This document shows positions 27,787-36,481 of a DNA stretch of 64,000 nucleotides, piece after piece. A program made the position numbers and the translations under genes. Position 1 is the stretch's first letter. Every line of letters begins with the position of its first letter. The notes under the pieces were generated by a model, which worked only from the letters and a program-made list of their open reading frames with translations, did not search any database and was not told the DNA's origin. Origin of the DNA: Brenneria izadpanahii (GTDB taxonomy: Bacteria; Pseudomonadota; Gammaproteobacteria; Enterobacterales; Enterobacteriaceae); the NCBI RefSeq assembly GCF_017569925.1, contig NZ_CP050854.1:868001-932000 (forward strand). Reading direction: 5' to 3'.

Positions 27787-29172
27787 ATGGACACACAGCA
27801 GTCAGACGGCCAATTGAAAAGAGGCCTGAAAAACCGTCATATCCAACTTATCGCGCTGGGGGGCGCAGTCGGCACCGGTCTTTTCCTGGGGATTGCGCAA
27901 ACCATTAAAATGGCTGGGCCGTCAGTATTGCTCGGCTATGCCATTGCCGGGGTTATCGCCTTTTTCATTATGCGCCAGCTAGGAGAAATGGTGGTGGAAG
28001 AGCCGGTGGCCGGTTCATTCAGCCACTTCGCACATAAATATTGGGGCGGTTTCGCCGGGTTTATGTCCGGCTGGAATTACTGGGTGCTTTACGTGTTGGT
28101 CAGCATGGCCGAGTTAAGCGCGGTCGGCATCTATGTTCAATATTGGTGGCCGGATATTCCTACCTGGGTATCGGCGGCGGTATTTTTCGTGGTGATTAAC
28201 GCCATCAACCTGGCTAACGTTAAAGTTTACGGCGAGATGGAGTTCTGGTTTTCCATCATCAAAGTCGCGGCGATCGTCGGCATGATTCTGTTCGGCGGCT
28301 ATCTGCTGATCAGCGGCACCGGCGGGCCGGAAGCCAGCGTGACCAACCTGTGGCGGCACGGCGGTTTTTTCCCCAACGGCATCAGCGGCATGGTGATGGC
28401 GATGGCGGTGATCATGTTCTCCTTCGGCGGTCTGGAACTGGTGGGCATTACGGCCGCCGAAGCTGATAATCCCGAAAGCAGCATCCCACGTGCCACCAAT
28501 CAGGTGATTTATCGTATTCTGCTGTTTTATGTCGGCGCGCTGGCGGTGTTGCTGTCGCTTTATCCGTGGCCGAAAGTGGTCGAGGGCGGCAGTCCTTTCG
28601 TTTTGATTTTCCATGCGCTGAACAGCGATATCGTCGCCACCGTGTTGAATCTGGTGGTGCTGTCGGCCGCGCTGTCGGTATATAACAGCTGTGTTTATTG
28701 CAACAGTCGTATGTTGTTTGGTTTGGCGAAACAGGGCAATGCGCCTCAAGCGCTGCTTAAGGTGAATAAGGGCGGTATTCCGCTGATGGCGCTGGGCGTG
28801 TCGGCGCTGGCGACGGCGCTGTGCGTATTGCTTAACTACGTTATGCCGGGCAAGGCGTTTTCACTGCTGATGGCGCTGGTGGTTTCCGCGCTGGTGATCA
28901 ACTGGGCGATGATCTGCATTACCCATTTGAAGTTCCGTATGGCTAAAAAACAGGCGGGAGAAAACACGCGGTTTAAAAGCCTGGGCTATCCGCTGACGAA
29001 TATCGTCTGCCTGCTGTTTCTGGCCGGTATCCTGGTTGTGATGGCGATAACGCCGGGGATTCAGATTTCCGTCTGGCTGATCCCGTGTTGGCTGCTGGTG
29101 TTGGCGGTCAGCTATGTGGTTAAAAAGAAAAAAAATACGGCGTCTGAGTTGGTTGTGAAGGCCGATTGTTGA
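27787..29172 (+). CDS. aroP: Aromatic amino acid permease (AroP-like)
   Basis: 461 residues, 12 membrane spans, amino acid-polyamine-organocation superfamily. The start LKRGLKNRHIQLIALGGAVG and LYVLVSMAEL, FSFGGLELVGITAAEADNPE and SVYNSCVYCNSRMLFGLA follow E. coli AroP more closely than PheP. AroP imports phenylalanine, tyrosine and tryptophan with protons. The first gene of a likely two-gene unit with the periplasmic cyclohexadienyl dehydratase, 39 bases downstream. Confidence 0.88.
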   Translation: MDTQQSDGQLKRGLKNRHIQLIALGGAVGTGLFLGIAQTIKMAGPSVLLGYAIAGVIAFFIMRQLGEMVVEEPVAGSFSHFAHKYWGGFAGFMSGWNYWVLYVLVSMAELSAVGIYVQYWWPDIPTWVSAAVFFVVINAINLANVKVYGEMEFWFSIIKVAAIVGMILFGGYLLISGTGGPEASVTNLWRHGGFFPNGISGMVMAMAVIMFSFGGLELVGITAAEADNPESSIPRATNQVIYRILLFYVGALAVLLSLYPWPKVVEGGSPFVLIFHALNSDIVATVLNLVVLSAALSVYNSCVYCNSRMLFGLAKQGNAPQALLKVNKGGIPLMALGVSALATALCVLLNYVMPGKAFSLLMALVVSALVINWAMICITHLKFRMAKKQAGENTRFKSLGYPLTNIVCLLFLAGILVVMAITPGIQISVWLIPCWLLVLAVSYVVKKKKNTASELVVKADC

Positions 29173-29211
29173 CTGTTGCATCAGTCTTATTCAATGTTGC
29201 GGGGAAATACG

Positions 29212-29976
29212 ATGAGAAAGTGGAGTTTACTTGTGCTGTTGTTGATTGCCGGGGGCGCCAGCGCGCAGTCTCACCTGGATAAGGTGTTGGATCAGGGCGT
29301 GCTGAACGTATGCACCACCGGAGACTACAAACCTTATACCTACCTGCGTGACGACGGGCGCTATGAGGGGATTGATATCTCGATGGCCGAATCGCTGGCG
29401 CAAAGTCTGGGCGTAAAGGTAAATTGGGTTAAAAGCACTTGGAAGACGCTACTACCGGATTTACAGGCTGGTAAGTGCGATATCGCGATGGGCGGCATCT
29501 CCGTGACCCTGGCGCGGCAAAAGGCGGCATTCTTCACCACGACGCTGGATGTGGATGGCAAAATCCCGCTGGCGCGCTGTGAGAATAAAGACAAGTACCA
29601 GACGATTGAGCAGATTAATCAGCCGTCGGTCCGTCTGATTGAACCGGCGGGCGGCACCAATGAGGCTTTCGCGCATAAATATCTGCCGCAGGCTACGTTG
29701 ATACTGCATGACAACGTGACCATTTTTCAGCAACTGGTGGACAAAAAAGCGGATGTAATGGTGACGGAAGCATCGGAAGCGCTGTTTCAGCAGAAGCATT
29801 ACCCGGAACTGTGCGCGATTAACCCGGATAAGCCGTTACAGTATGGTGAAAAGGCCTATATGCTGCCGCGCGACGATATAGCCTGGAAGGCGTATGTCGA
29901 TCAGTGGCTGCACCTGAGCAAAGCCAGCGGCGAGTACCACAAGATTGTCGGCGAGTGGCTGGCGGTCAGCCCGTAG
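29212..29976 (+). CDS. pheC: Periplasmic cyclohexadienyl dehydratase (PheC-like)
   Basis: 254 residues with a signal peptide (ends GGASAQ). It has the periplasmic binding protein type 2 fold but matches PheC enzymes: GVLNVCTTGDYKPYTYLRDD at the mature start, EPAGGTNEAFAHKYLPQA (about 145-162), HDNVTIFQQLVDKKADVM and the C-terminal LPRDDIAWKAYVDQWLH. PheC converts prephenate to phenylpyruvate or arogenate to phenylalanine. The start is the ATG at 29212, with GGGG seven bases upstream; the longer reading starts 12 codons earlier without a site. Placement behind aroP suggests that phenylalanine or precursors made in the periplasm are imported. A true amino acid receptor is the alternative. Confidence 0.85.
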   Translation: MRKWSLLVLLLIAGGASAQSHLDKVLDQGVLNVCTTGDYKPYTYLRDDGRYEGIDISMAESLAQSLGVKVNWVKSTWKTLLPDLQAGKCDIAMGGISVTLARQKAAFFTTTLDVDGKIPLARCENKDKYQTIEQINQPSVRLIEPAGGTNEAFAHKYLPQATLILHDNVTIFQQLVDKKADVMVTEASEALFQQKHYPELCAINPDKPLQYGEKAYMLPRDDIAWKAYVDQWLHLSKASGEYHKIVGEWLAVSP

Positions 29977-30004
29977 CGAACATAAAAATTGTTATCGGAG
30001 AAGG

Positions 30005-30031
30005 ACAGGAGCCACTGTGGACGGCTCCTGT
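30005..30031. terminator. Terminator between pheC and alr
   Basis: ACAGGAGCC (30005-30013) pairs with GGCTCCTGT (30023-30031), between two convergent genes. T-rich sequence follows on the plus side (TTGT). Confidence 0.65.
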
Positions 30032-30041
30032 TGTCTGCCTG

Positions 30042-31121
30042 TTATTCGTCGACATATTCCAGCTTAGCGCGCTGTGTTAAACGCGTGATTAATTCATAAG
30101 CGCTAATGCCGGTATGCGCGGCGATCTTCTCGACGGGCAAGACATCGCCCCACAGGATCGCCCGATCGCCAACCTGATCCTGGGCGTCCGGCCCGAGATC
30201 GACCGTAATCATATCCATTGAAACCCGCCCGGCCAGCGGCACTTCGCGGCCGTTTATCCACACCGGCGTGCCGGCGGGAGCGCTGCGCGGATAGCCGTCG
30301 CCGTAACCGATAGCGACGACGCCCAGTCTGGTATCGCGCTCGCTGGTCCAGATGCCGCCATAGCCGACGGGTTGCCCCGCCTTATGCTCGCGTACGGCAA
30401 TCAGGTGGGAAGTGAAGGTCATGGCCGGTTGTAAACCGAAATCGGCGGCGTACTCGCTATCCGTCGGCGATACGCCGTACAGCACGATGCCCGGACGAAT
30501 TTGATCGCGGTGCGCCTGCGGCCACAGCAGAATGCCGCCCGATGCGGCGATGGATTGGGAGCCGGGTTTGCCTTGCGTGAAGGCGTCAAAACAGGCCAAC
30601 TGGCGTTCCGTGGTGTCGACTTGAGGTTCGTCCGCGCGGCAAAAATGGCTCATCACGTTCACCGGTTGCACCACATTGTGGCATTGCGTCAGCCGCTGGT
30701 AGAAGGCTTCGGCGTGCTCCGGCAATACGCCGAGACGGTGCATGCCGGTATCGAGTTTCATCCATACGCGGATTGGATGCGGCAGATCGGCCTGTTCCAG
30801 CGCCGCGAGTTGTTCCACGCTGTGAACGGCCGTTTCAAGGTGGTGTTCGGCCAACAGCGGAAGGTCGTCGGCGGAGAAAAAACCTTCTAGCAACAGGATG
30901 GGTTTGCTGATGCCGGCCGCGCGTAGCTGCAGCGCTTCGGTGAGCCGGGCGACGCCGTAGCAGTCGGCGTGGCAAAAGGTGTGAGCAGATTCAATGAGTC
31001 CGTGGCCGTAGGCATTCGCTTTTACAACGGCAACCAGGCGGCACTGTGGGGCCAGTTCGCGGATCCGTTGCAAATTGTGACGCAAAGCGCGGCGATTAAT
31101 GACGGCGGTTGCCGTTTTCAT
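30042..31121 (-). CDS. alr: Alanine racemase
   Basis: 359 residues, the E. coli Alr length. The PLP lysine is in [12 protein letters not shown] (Lys34) and the second catalytic tyrosine is in the C-terminal block around [11 protein letters not shown]. It makes D-alanine for peptidoglycan. The gene follows dnaB on the same strand as in E. coli, 96 bases downstream; the gap holds a fragment of the 127-bp repeat. Confidence 0.97.
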   Translation of the reverse strand: MKTATAVINRRALRHNLQRIRELAPQCRLVAVVKANAYGHGLIESAHTFCHADCYGVARLTEALQLRAAGISKPILLLEGFFSADDLPLLAEHHLETAVHSVEQLAALEQADLPHPIRVWMKLDTGMHRLGVLPEHAEAFYQRLTQCHNVVQPVNVMSHFCRADEPQVDTTERQLACFDAFTQGKPGSQSIAASGGILLWPQAHRDQIRPGIVLYGVSPTDSEYAADFGLQPAMTFTSHLIAVREHKAGQPVGYGGIWTSERDTRLGVVAIGYGDGYPRSAPAGTPVWINGREVPLAGRVSMDMITVDLGPDAQDQVGDRAILWGDVLPVEKIAAHTGISAYELITRLTQRAKLEYVDE

Positions 31122-31137
31122 TCTGTGTCCTTAGCGC

Positions 31138-31195
31138 ATGATACCCTTTATCTTTCAAGTCACCGGGCGTGTCGCCTGTCGGCATCTTGAAATGT
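31138..31195. repeat. Remnant of the 127-bp palindromic repeat
   Basis: GATACCCTTTATCTTTCAAG at the left end and CTTGAAATGTACGGGG at the right match the outer parts of the intact copy at 25908; the middle is lost or replaced by a GC-rich stretch. Confidence 0.45.
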
Positions 31196-31217
31196 ACGGG
31201 GCATCTATCATCGTGCA

Positions 31218-32624
31218 TTATTCATCATCGTATTGTGGTCCGGCGTAATTATCAAAGCGCGACCACTGCCCGTTAAAGGTCAGCCGAACGGTACCGATAG
31301 GACCGTTACGCTGCTTGCCTAAAATAATTTCAGCTATGCCTTTCATGTCGCTATTTTCATGATAAACCTCATCACGGTAGATAAACATAATCAGGTCGGC
31401 ATCCTGTTCGATGGAACCGGATTCGCGCAGGTCGGAGTTAACCGGCCGTTTATCTGCGCGCTGTTCCAGACTTCGGTTAAGCTGGGACAACGCCACGACA
31501 GGGACTTGCAATTCTTTTGCCAATGCTTTGAGCGAGCGGGATATTTCGGCAATTTCCAGCGTACGGTTATCGGACAGCGACGGCACGCGCATCAATTGCA
31601 GATAGTCGATCATGATCAGACTCAGACCATCGTGCTCACGAAATACCCGGCGGGCGCGGGATCGAACCTCGGTGGGCGTCAGCCCGGAGGAGTCATCGAT
31701 ATACATATTGCGTTTTTCCAGCAGGATCCCCATGGTGCTGGAAATACGCGCCCAGTCTTCATCATCCAACTGGCCGGTACGAATACGGGTTTGATCCACG
31801 CGCGACAGCGACGCCAGCATACGCATCATGATCTGATTGCCGGGCATTTCCAGGCTGAAGATCAGCACCGGTTTATCCTGCATCATGGCGGCGTTTTCGC
31901 ACAGGTTCATGGCGAAAGTGGTTTTACCCATTGAGGGCCGCGCCGCCACAATGATCAAATCCGATTTTTGCAGACCTGCGGTTTTCTTATCCAGATCCTG
32001 ATAGCCGGTCGATACCCCGGTAACGCCGTCGTGCGGTTTTTGATAAAGCTGTTCGATACGGGAAACGGTATCTTCCAGAATACGATCGATACTTTTCGGG
32101 CCTTCGTCTTTGCTGGCGCGGTTTTCGGCGATCTGGAAAACGCGGGATTCAGCCAGATCGAGCAGATCTTCACTGCTGCGCCCCTGCGGATCGTAACCCG
32201 CATCGGCGATTTCGTTGGCGACGGAGATCATTTCGCGCACTACGGCGCGTTCCCGCACGATATCGGCATAGGCGCCGATATTGGCGGCGCTGGGGGTATT
32301 TTTAGCCAGTTCGGCCAGATAGGCGAAGCCGCCCGCCGACTCCAGGGAACCTTGCTGTTCAAGCGATTCGGACAGGGTGATCAGGTCGATCGGCCTGCTC
32401 ATTTCCAGCAGACGTTGCATCTCGGTGAAAATAAGACGGTGGGCCCGATTGTAGAAATCATTGGCGACAACGCGCTCGGCAACGTTGTCCCAGCGTTCAT
32501 TATCCAGCATCAGGCCGCCCAATACCGACTGTTCCGCTTCCAGCGAATGTGGCGGAAGTTTTAAACCTTCCATTTGGCGATCGCGGGGTTCGTTCGATTT
32601 ATTGGTTGGTCTTTTTTCTGCCAT
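31218..32624 (-). CDS. dnaB: Replicative DNA helicase
   Basis: 468 residues, close to the 471 of E. coli DnaB. N-terminal domain begins with KLPPHSLEAEQSVLGGLMLD; the RecA-like helicase domain has Walker A ARPSMGKTTFAMN (about 230-242), Walker B LIMIDYLQLM and the DnaB motif DLRESGSIEQDADLIMFIYR. It unwinds DNA at the replication fork. No intein is present. Transcribed toward alr, divergent from qorA. Confidence 0.98.
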   Translation of the reverse strand: MAEKRPTNKSNEPRDRQMEGLKLPPHSLEAEQSVLGGLMLDNERWDNVAERVVANDFYNRAHRLIFTEMQRLLEMSRPIDLITLSESLEQQGSLESAGGFAYLAELAKNTPSAANIGAYADIVRERAVVREMISVANEIADAGYDPQGRSSEDLLDLAESRVFQIAENRASKDEGPKSIDRILEDTVSRIEQLYQKPHDGVTGVSTGYQDLDKKTAGLQKSDLIIVAARPSMGKTTFAMNLCENAAMMQDKPVLIFSLEMPGNQIMMRMLASLSRVDQTRIRTGQLDDEDWARISSTMGILLEKRNMYIDDSSGLTPTEVRSRARRVFREHDGLSLIMIDYLQLMRVPSLSDNRTLEIAEISRSLKALAKELQVPVVALSQLNRSLEQRADKRPVNSDLRESGSIEQDADLIMFIYRDEVYHENSDMKGIAEIILGKQRNGPIGTVRLTFNGQWSRFDNYAGPQYDDE

Positions 32625-32773
32625 GAAACGAGTTCTTTACCGGTTGATTTACGATTAAGGAAGGGGGCATTGTATATCTGAATGCAACGAATACGCACTA
32701 TATACGCACCATATATGCACTACCATACCCACATGATGATATTAAAGATGGTTCATATGAGGAAATAAATGAT

Positions 32774-33763
32774 ATGGCAAAACGTATTCAGTTCAACAGC
32801 CACGGCGGTCCGGATGTTTTGCAATACGTCGATTTTACCCCGACCGATCCCGCCGCGGGCGAGGTTCAGATAGAGAATCGCGCAGTCGGCGTTAATTTCA
32901 TCGATACCTATATCCGCAGCGGATTGTATCCGGTCGCGAGTTTTCCTTCCGGGTTGGGTACGGAAGCGGCCGGCGTGGTGACCAAAGTCGGCTCTGGCGC
33001 CGGGGTGATTAAGGTCGGCGATCGGGTGGTTTACGCTCAGTCGGGGTTGGGAGCCTACAGCGATATACATAACGTAGCGGAAGAGAGAGTCGCCATCCTG
33101 CCGAATGCCATTAGCTTTGAGCAGGCGGCGGCGTCTTTCCTGAAAGGGCTGACGGTGCACTACCTGCTGCGTCAGGTTTATGAAATCAAACCGAACGAAA
33201 CCTTTTTGTTCCACGCCGCCGCGGGCGGAGTCGGGTTGATTGCCTGCCAGTGGGCGAAGGCGTTGGGCGCTAAACTGATTGGCACCGTTGGCTCTGATGA
33301 AAAAGCGCAGCGGGCAAAGCAGGCGGGCGCCTGGGAAACGATTAATTACCGCACGGAAAACATCGCCGGGCGGGTGGCCGAACTGACCGGCGGCGAGAAG
33401 GTTGCCGTCGTTTATGACTCGGTGGGTAAAGATACCTGGGAAGCGTCGCTGGATAGCTTGAAACGTCGTGGGCTGATGGTTAGCTTTGGCAATGCGTCTG
33501 GGCCGATAACCGGCGTGAATCTGGGCATACTGAACCAGAAAGGGTCGCTGTATGTTACCCGTCCGTCGCTGCATGGCTATGTTACTACCCGGAAGGAACT
33601 GGAACAGGCCAGCAATGCGCTGTTCTCCATGATTGCCAGCGGTGCGGTTACCGTTAACGTGCCGGACAGCCAGAAATTTGCGCTGGCGGATGCGCAGAGC
33701 GCGCATCGGGCATTGGAGAGCCGCCGCACCCAGGGATCCAGCCTGCTGATCCCCGGTTTGTAA
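32774..33763 (+). CDS. qorA: NADPH:quinone oxidoreductase
   Basis: 329 residues of the zinc-free MDR family. The catalytic domain GVNFIDTYIRSGLYP and nucleotide-binding FHAAAGGVGLIACQWAKALG match E. coli QorA. It reduces quinones with NADPH. Divergent from dnaB, with pspG and dusA further on, as in E. coli, though an accessory cassette of about 3.3 kb now separates it from pspG. Confidence 0.95.
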   Translation: MAKRIQFNSHGGPDVLQYVDFTPTDPAAGEVQIENRAVGVNFIDTYIRSGLYPVASFPSGLGTEAAGVVTKVGSGAGVIKVGDRVVYAQSGLGAYSDIHNVAEERVAILPNAISFEQAAASFLKGLTVHYLLRQVYEIKPNETFLFHAAAGGVGLIACQWAKALGAKLIGTVGSDEKAQRAKQAGAWETINYRTENIAGRVAELTGGEKVAVVYDSVGKDTWEASLDSLKRRGLMVSFGNASGPITGVNLGILNQKGSLYVTRPSLHGYVTTRKELEQASNALFSMIASGAVTVNVPDSQKFALADAQSAHRALESRRTQGSSLLIPGL

Positions 33764-33787
33764 TCCGCCGCGTCCAACAAAGCAAAA

Positions 33788-33805
33788 GGCCTCCTGTCGG
33801 AGGCC
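33788..33805 (+). terminator. qorA terminator, first copy
   Basis: GGCCTCCTGTCGGAGGCC forms a hairpin 25 bases after qorA. The same 18 bases recur at 33974-33992 in front of TTTG, so the hairpin with the proper T-run is now the second copy. Confidence 0.75.
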
Positions 33806-33815
33806 TCAGACTGCT

Positions 33816-33963
33816 GACAAAGCCCCTAATATACCTCTGTCATCCTTCACGGCCCCAGCGCGGTCATTCCCGCAGTAGTAGGCGGGAATCTCCTGCTGAA
33901 ACCGTAAACAGCCATTGGCTGATTCCCGCCTACGCGGGAATGACGGGTTTGGGAAGGTTTGTC
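33816..33963. mobile_element. MITE-like element inserted at the qorA terminator
   Basis: 148 bases bounded by GACAAA and TTTGTC, containing the inverted pair CATTCCCGC...AGGCGGGAATC and GATTCCCGCC...GCGGGAATGACGG. The terminator of qorA is found on both sides, indicating that the flank was duplicated when the element arrived. It has no coding capacity. Related GACAAA/TTTGTC-type ends and GC-rich inverted sequences are present at 41410-41510 and 56862-57000. Confidence 0.65.
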
Positions 33964-33973
33964 ATCAACCTCA

Positions 33974-33992
33974 GGCCTCCTGTCGGAGGCCT
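33974..33992 (+). terminator. qorA terminator, second copy
   Basis: Same hairpin as 33788-33805, followed by TTTG. Probably the original terminator end, displaced by the inserted element. Confidence 0.6.
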
Positions 33993-34454
33993 TTGCCGTG
34001 ACGCTTATTTCATCAAGCTGCATGTAGGGTACAGCGGATATCGCATGGGGCGCCATTGTGCCGAGTGGCGATTATTTTATTTCCCAGACGATGATGAAAT
34101 CTGTTTGCCTTGTTGTGTTGAACCGCCCGTTTTGCAGGCAATGACGATCTACACGCTATCTTTGCAAGGCAGATAAAAACGTGGCGTCATCCTAGCAGCC
34201 ACGATGGTGAAAAAATATCTGCTGGCGCACAATTTTGCACTCTGCCTTGCAATTTTTGACGTCTCGCCCGATTGTTACCTGTAACGGCTCGTCATCCATT
34301 CTTTTGGGCTCACAATAACTGCTCAACATCTGTCTGATAAGGCTGATGTAACAACACCGGCGTGCTCTGGACGCTATCGGTCACCGGTTTGAGGTTACTG
34401 CCGGACAGGGCGCAGATGGGTAAGTTCAGTTGCAGAGCCGATGCCTGGATATGG
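33993..34454. other. Non-coding or decayed DNA downstream of qorA
   Basis: No intact gene. TTGCAAGGCAGA (34162-34173) and TCTGCCTTGCAA (34241-34252) are perfect 12-base inverted repeats 67 bases apart, which could be ends of a tiny mobile element. A 43-78 codon frame (to 34176; FYFPDDDEICLPCC) is open but unrecognised. On the minus strand a frame ending HQPYQTDVEQLL (stop near 34318) also looks like an old coding tail. Confidence 0.45.
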
Positions 34455-34645
34455 TCAGCCCGCACCGCCGTTTTTTTTCAGATAGCAGAGAAGAACGGCA
34501 AAACAAAAACGGCTGGCGGGTTTGCGGTGAGCATTGATAAGAGCCAGATCACGTTCGCTGAAATATGCCATTCGGGTCAGCGTTAATTCATCGTCAGCTA
34601 ATGCCAGTAATAATTCTCTTACCGACAGTGAAAGAATCTTCCCCT
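34455..34645 (-). pseudogene. Remnant of a Tn3-family transposase N-terminus
   Basis: The minus-strand frame encodes ILSLSVRELLLALADDEL, YFSERDLALINAHRKPASRF and CFAVLLCYL. This follows the N-terminal DUF4158 domain of Tn3-family TnpA (pattern: ...LLALP..., ...LSEEDLALIRQRRG..NRLGFALQLCYLR). A stop ends it after about 63 codons; the rest of the roughly 1000-residue protein is gone. Relic of a former transposon that may have brought neighbouring accessory genes. Confidence 0.6.
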
Positions 34646-35040
34646 TGTTATAATAATTTTCCTCGTTAATTATTCGGCATGATATTTTTAATGGTAATGG
34701 TTATAGCGTAAGGGTACACTCTGTATAATAAATAGATTCCCATGTCCAAACTGATACTTTTTGCAACCTATGCAGAACTAGCATTGTTTCACGCGCTTGC
34801 AGCATATTCTTATTCAAACAACTTTTTCAAATTAATACTCTACAATTCCCCCTCCACGCCCCCCCCGCAAAAAATATCATTTCAAATAATATAAAAAAAA
34901 GGAATAAAATTATTTAAACTGAGTTTAATGCACCACAAAAATAAATACCCATAACTTAAATATGGTGTTACAAATAATTATGTCATTACCGCAATGACAT
35001 TTGAGACTTAGTAACAAACAATCTTAGATAGGGATGTCAT
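34646..35040. promoter_or_regulatory. AT-rich upstream region of the radical SAM cassette
   Basis: 395 bases, clearly richer in A and T than the backbone, without an ORF. TATAAT-like boxes occur near 34720. It contains the perfect palindrome at 34980-35000 and ends in a ribosome site (GGGA six bases before the ATG). Confidence 0.5.
34980..35000. promoter_or_regulatory. Palindrome, possible operator of the radical SAM cassette
   Basis: ATGTCATT-ACCGC-AATGACAT is a perfect inverted repeat with 8-base arms, centred about 50 bases upstream of the radical SAM start. Arms and 5-base spacer fit a dimeric repressor site; an RNA hairpin is the alternative. No matching regulator is adjacent. Confidence 0.45.
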
Positions 35041-36477
35041 ATGCTATTAGGTACTAGTTTTACCAAGCTTGCAGAGAACAACGTAGACTACTGGATGAAG
35101 CCCGATGCCACACTGAGTGCTAAGCAGGTAGAAGAGCAACTCATTAACCTCAAATGGAATGAAGATTCCAATTTACAGATTTATATCCACGTTCCTTTTT
35201 GCACTCAGAAATGTAGCTTTTGCGCGTTCTCTGGTGGTAATTCGCTGGCGTTTGAGGAAGCGCGGGACTATGCGAATCTGGTTATTACTCAACTAGACGA
35301 TATTTACGAAAGAACCGGGCTCAAGAGCAAGAAGATTGACACTATTCACATTGGCGGAGGTAGCCCTGACCTGCTTAATGATCAGATTGGCCTAATTTTG
35401 CTGTATCTGGTTAATCTGCCTGGCTTTCATACCGAGACTGAAATAGCAGTGGAGTTTTCTCTTTACAGTGTGCGCCCTGAGTTTCTGGAAGCGCTAGGAA
35501 AATATCCTGTAACAAAGGCCTCCTTTGGAGTGCAGATTCTTAACCCGACAATCCGCAAATACATTAAGATGCCACAGCGTCTACGCAAGTTCGATGAGGT
35601 AAGTGCACAACTACGCAAAACGATTCCAGTTGTAAATGTGGATTTAATGACAGGCTTCCCAGAACAGTCACTTGATGATGTTATGAGCGATCTGGAATAT
35701 TTCATTAACCATCCGTCGATTAACTGTATTAGTTCCTATCTTTTCAGTCAGGGATCGGCACCGGCATTCATAGCTGATGTTTTAGCTGGACACATCCCTA
35801 CACCTCCCACAGAGGAACATCACGCTAATCTCCGATTACACACATTTTCAACGTTGCAGCGTCATGGCTGGCGACGTTACGGGACAAATACATACATTGA
35901 TATTTCAGACGTACCTGTACAAGATCTGCAGAAAATCAAAGGCAATGAATGTTTGGGTGCTCATGCTTACAATGATTTCCTCATTGCGGTAGGGGCTTCT
36001 GCAGTCGGTTATTTTCCTGGCTTAAGGGTGGAAAATAAAACCAATCTTGACGACTGGATCAACGACGTTAAGCGAGGAAGATTGCCGTATGATCTCTTTA
36101 AGTGCTCACTGGATAAGCAAAAGGATATGGCTTTATGGGGTTTTCCTCTCAACTATCACGGTTTAAAAAAGTCGGTCTATGAAGACCTCGTGCGTGAGGG
36201 AATCATTGACCAGACACAGCAGGATGCTTTCAGAGACTTTATTTCACAAGGTCTGATACGTCTAGGTTCAGATGGTGTTTATAACCTCACAATCACCGGC
36301 GAAGTCTTTCAGGGGCATATAGTGAAGGGACTAAAGAAACAGCGTGATCAAAGCGTTATTTCTGAATACATTCAGGAAGGCCGCAAACTGGCAGAGTTGG
36401 CGGCAAGTGGCGTTATTACAGTTGAGAACGCGTTAAATAACCGGCAGCAAAGCATACTCAAAAAGACTGAGGAGTGA
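35041..36477 (+). CDS. HemN/HemW-like radical SAM enzyme of an accessory cassette
   Basis: 478 residues. The radical SAM cluster motif is CTQKCSFC (Cx3Cx2C; about residues 58-65) in the context IYIHVPFCTQKCSFCAFSGG; GGGSPDLL (about 107) is the SAM-binding glycine motif, and DLMTGFPEQSLDDVMSDLEY follows the HemN family. The C-terminal third contains a HemN-type domain (GITGEVF-like region: YNLTITGEVFQGHIVKGL). It is not the housekeeping HemW, which is encoded at 60506. Class C (HemN-like) radical SAM enzymes include methylases and cyclopropanating enzymes for natural products. Start: GGGA six bases before the ATG. Coupled to an exporter gene four bases downstream. AT-rich, probably acquired. 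Confidence 0.85.
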   Translation: MLLGTSFTKLAENNVDYWMKPDATLSAKQVEEQLINLKWNEDSNLQIYIHVPFCTQKCSFCAFSGGNSLAFEEARDYANLVITQLDDIYERTGLKSKKIDTIHIGGGSPDLLNDQIGLILLYLVNLPGFHTETEIAVEFSLYSVRPEFLEALGKYPVTKASFGVQILNPTIRKYIKMPQRLRKFDEVSAQLRKTIPVVNVDLMTGFPEQSLDDVMSDLEYFINHPSINCISSYLFSQGSAPAFIADVLAGHIPTPPTEEHHANLRLHTFSTLQRHGWRRYGTNTYIDISDVPVQDLQKIKGNECLGAHAYNDFLIAVGASAVGYFPGLRVENKTNLDDWINDVKRGRLPYDLFKCSLDKQKDMALWGFPLNYHGLKKSVYEDLVREGIIDQTQQDAFRDFISQGLIRLGSDGVYNLTITGEVFQGHIVKGLKKQRDQSVISEYIQEGRKLAELAASGVITVENALNNRQQSILKKTEE

Positions 36478-36481
36478 GACC

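Noticed and set aside
32753..33706. 317-codon frame antisense to qorA
   Set aside because: Shadow of qorA; no family features, whereas qorA is fully conserved on the other strand.
34268..34290. GATTGTTACCTGTAACGG resembling a RAT first half
   Set aside because: No GGCAAAACC second half and no terminator follow; it is a short palindrome by chance.
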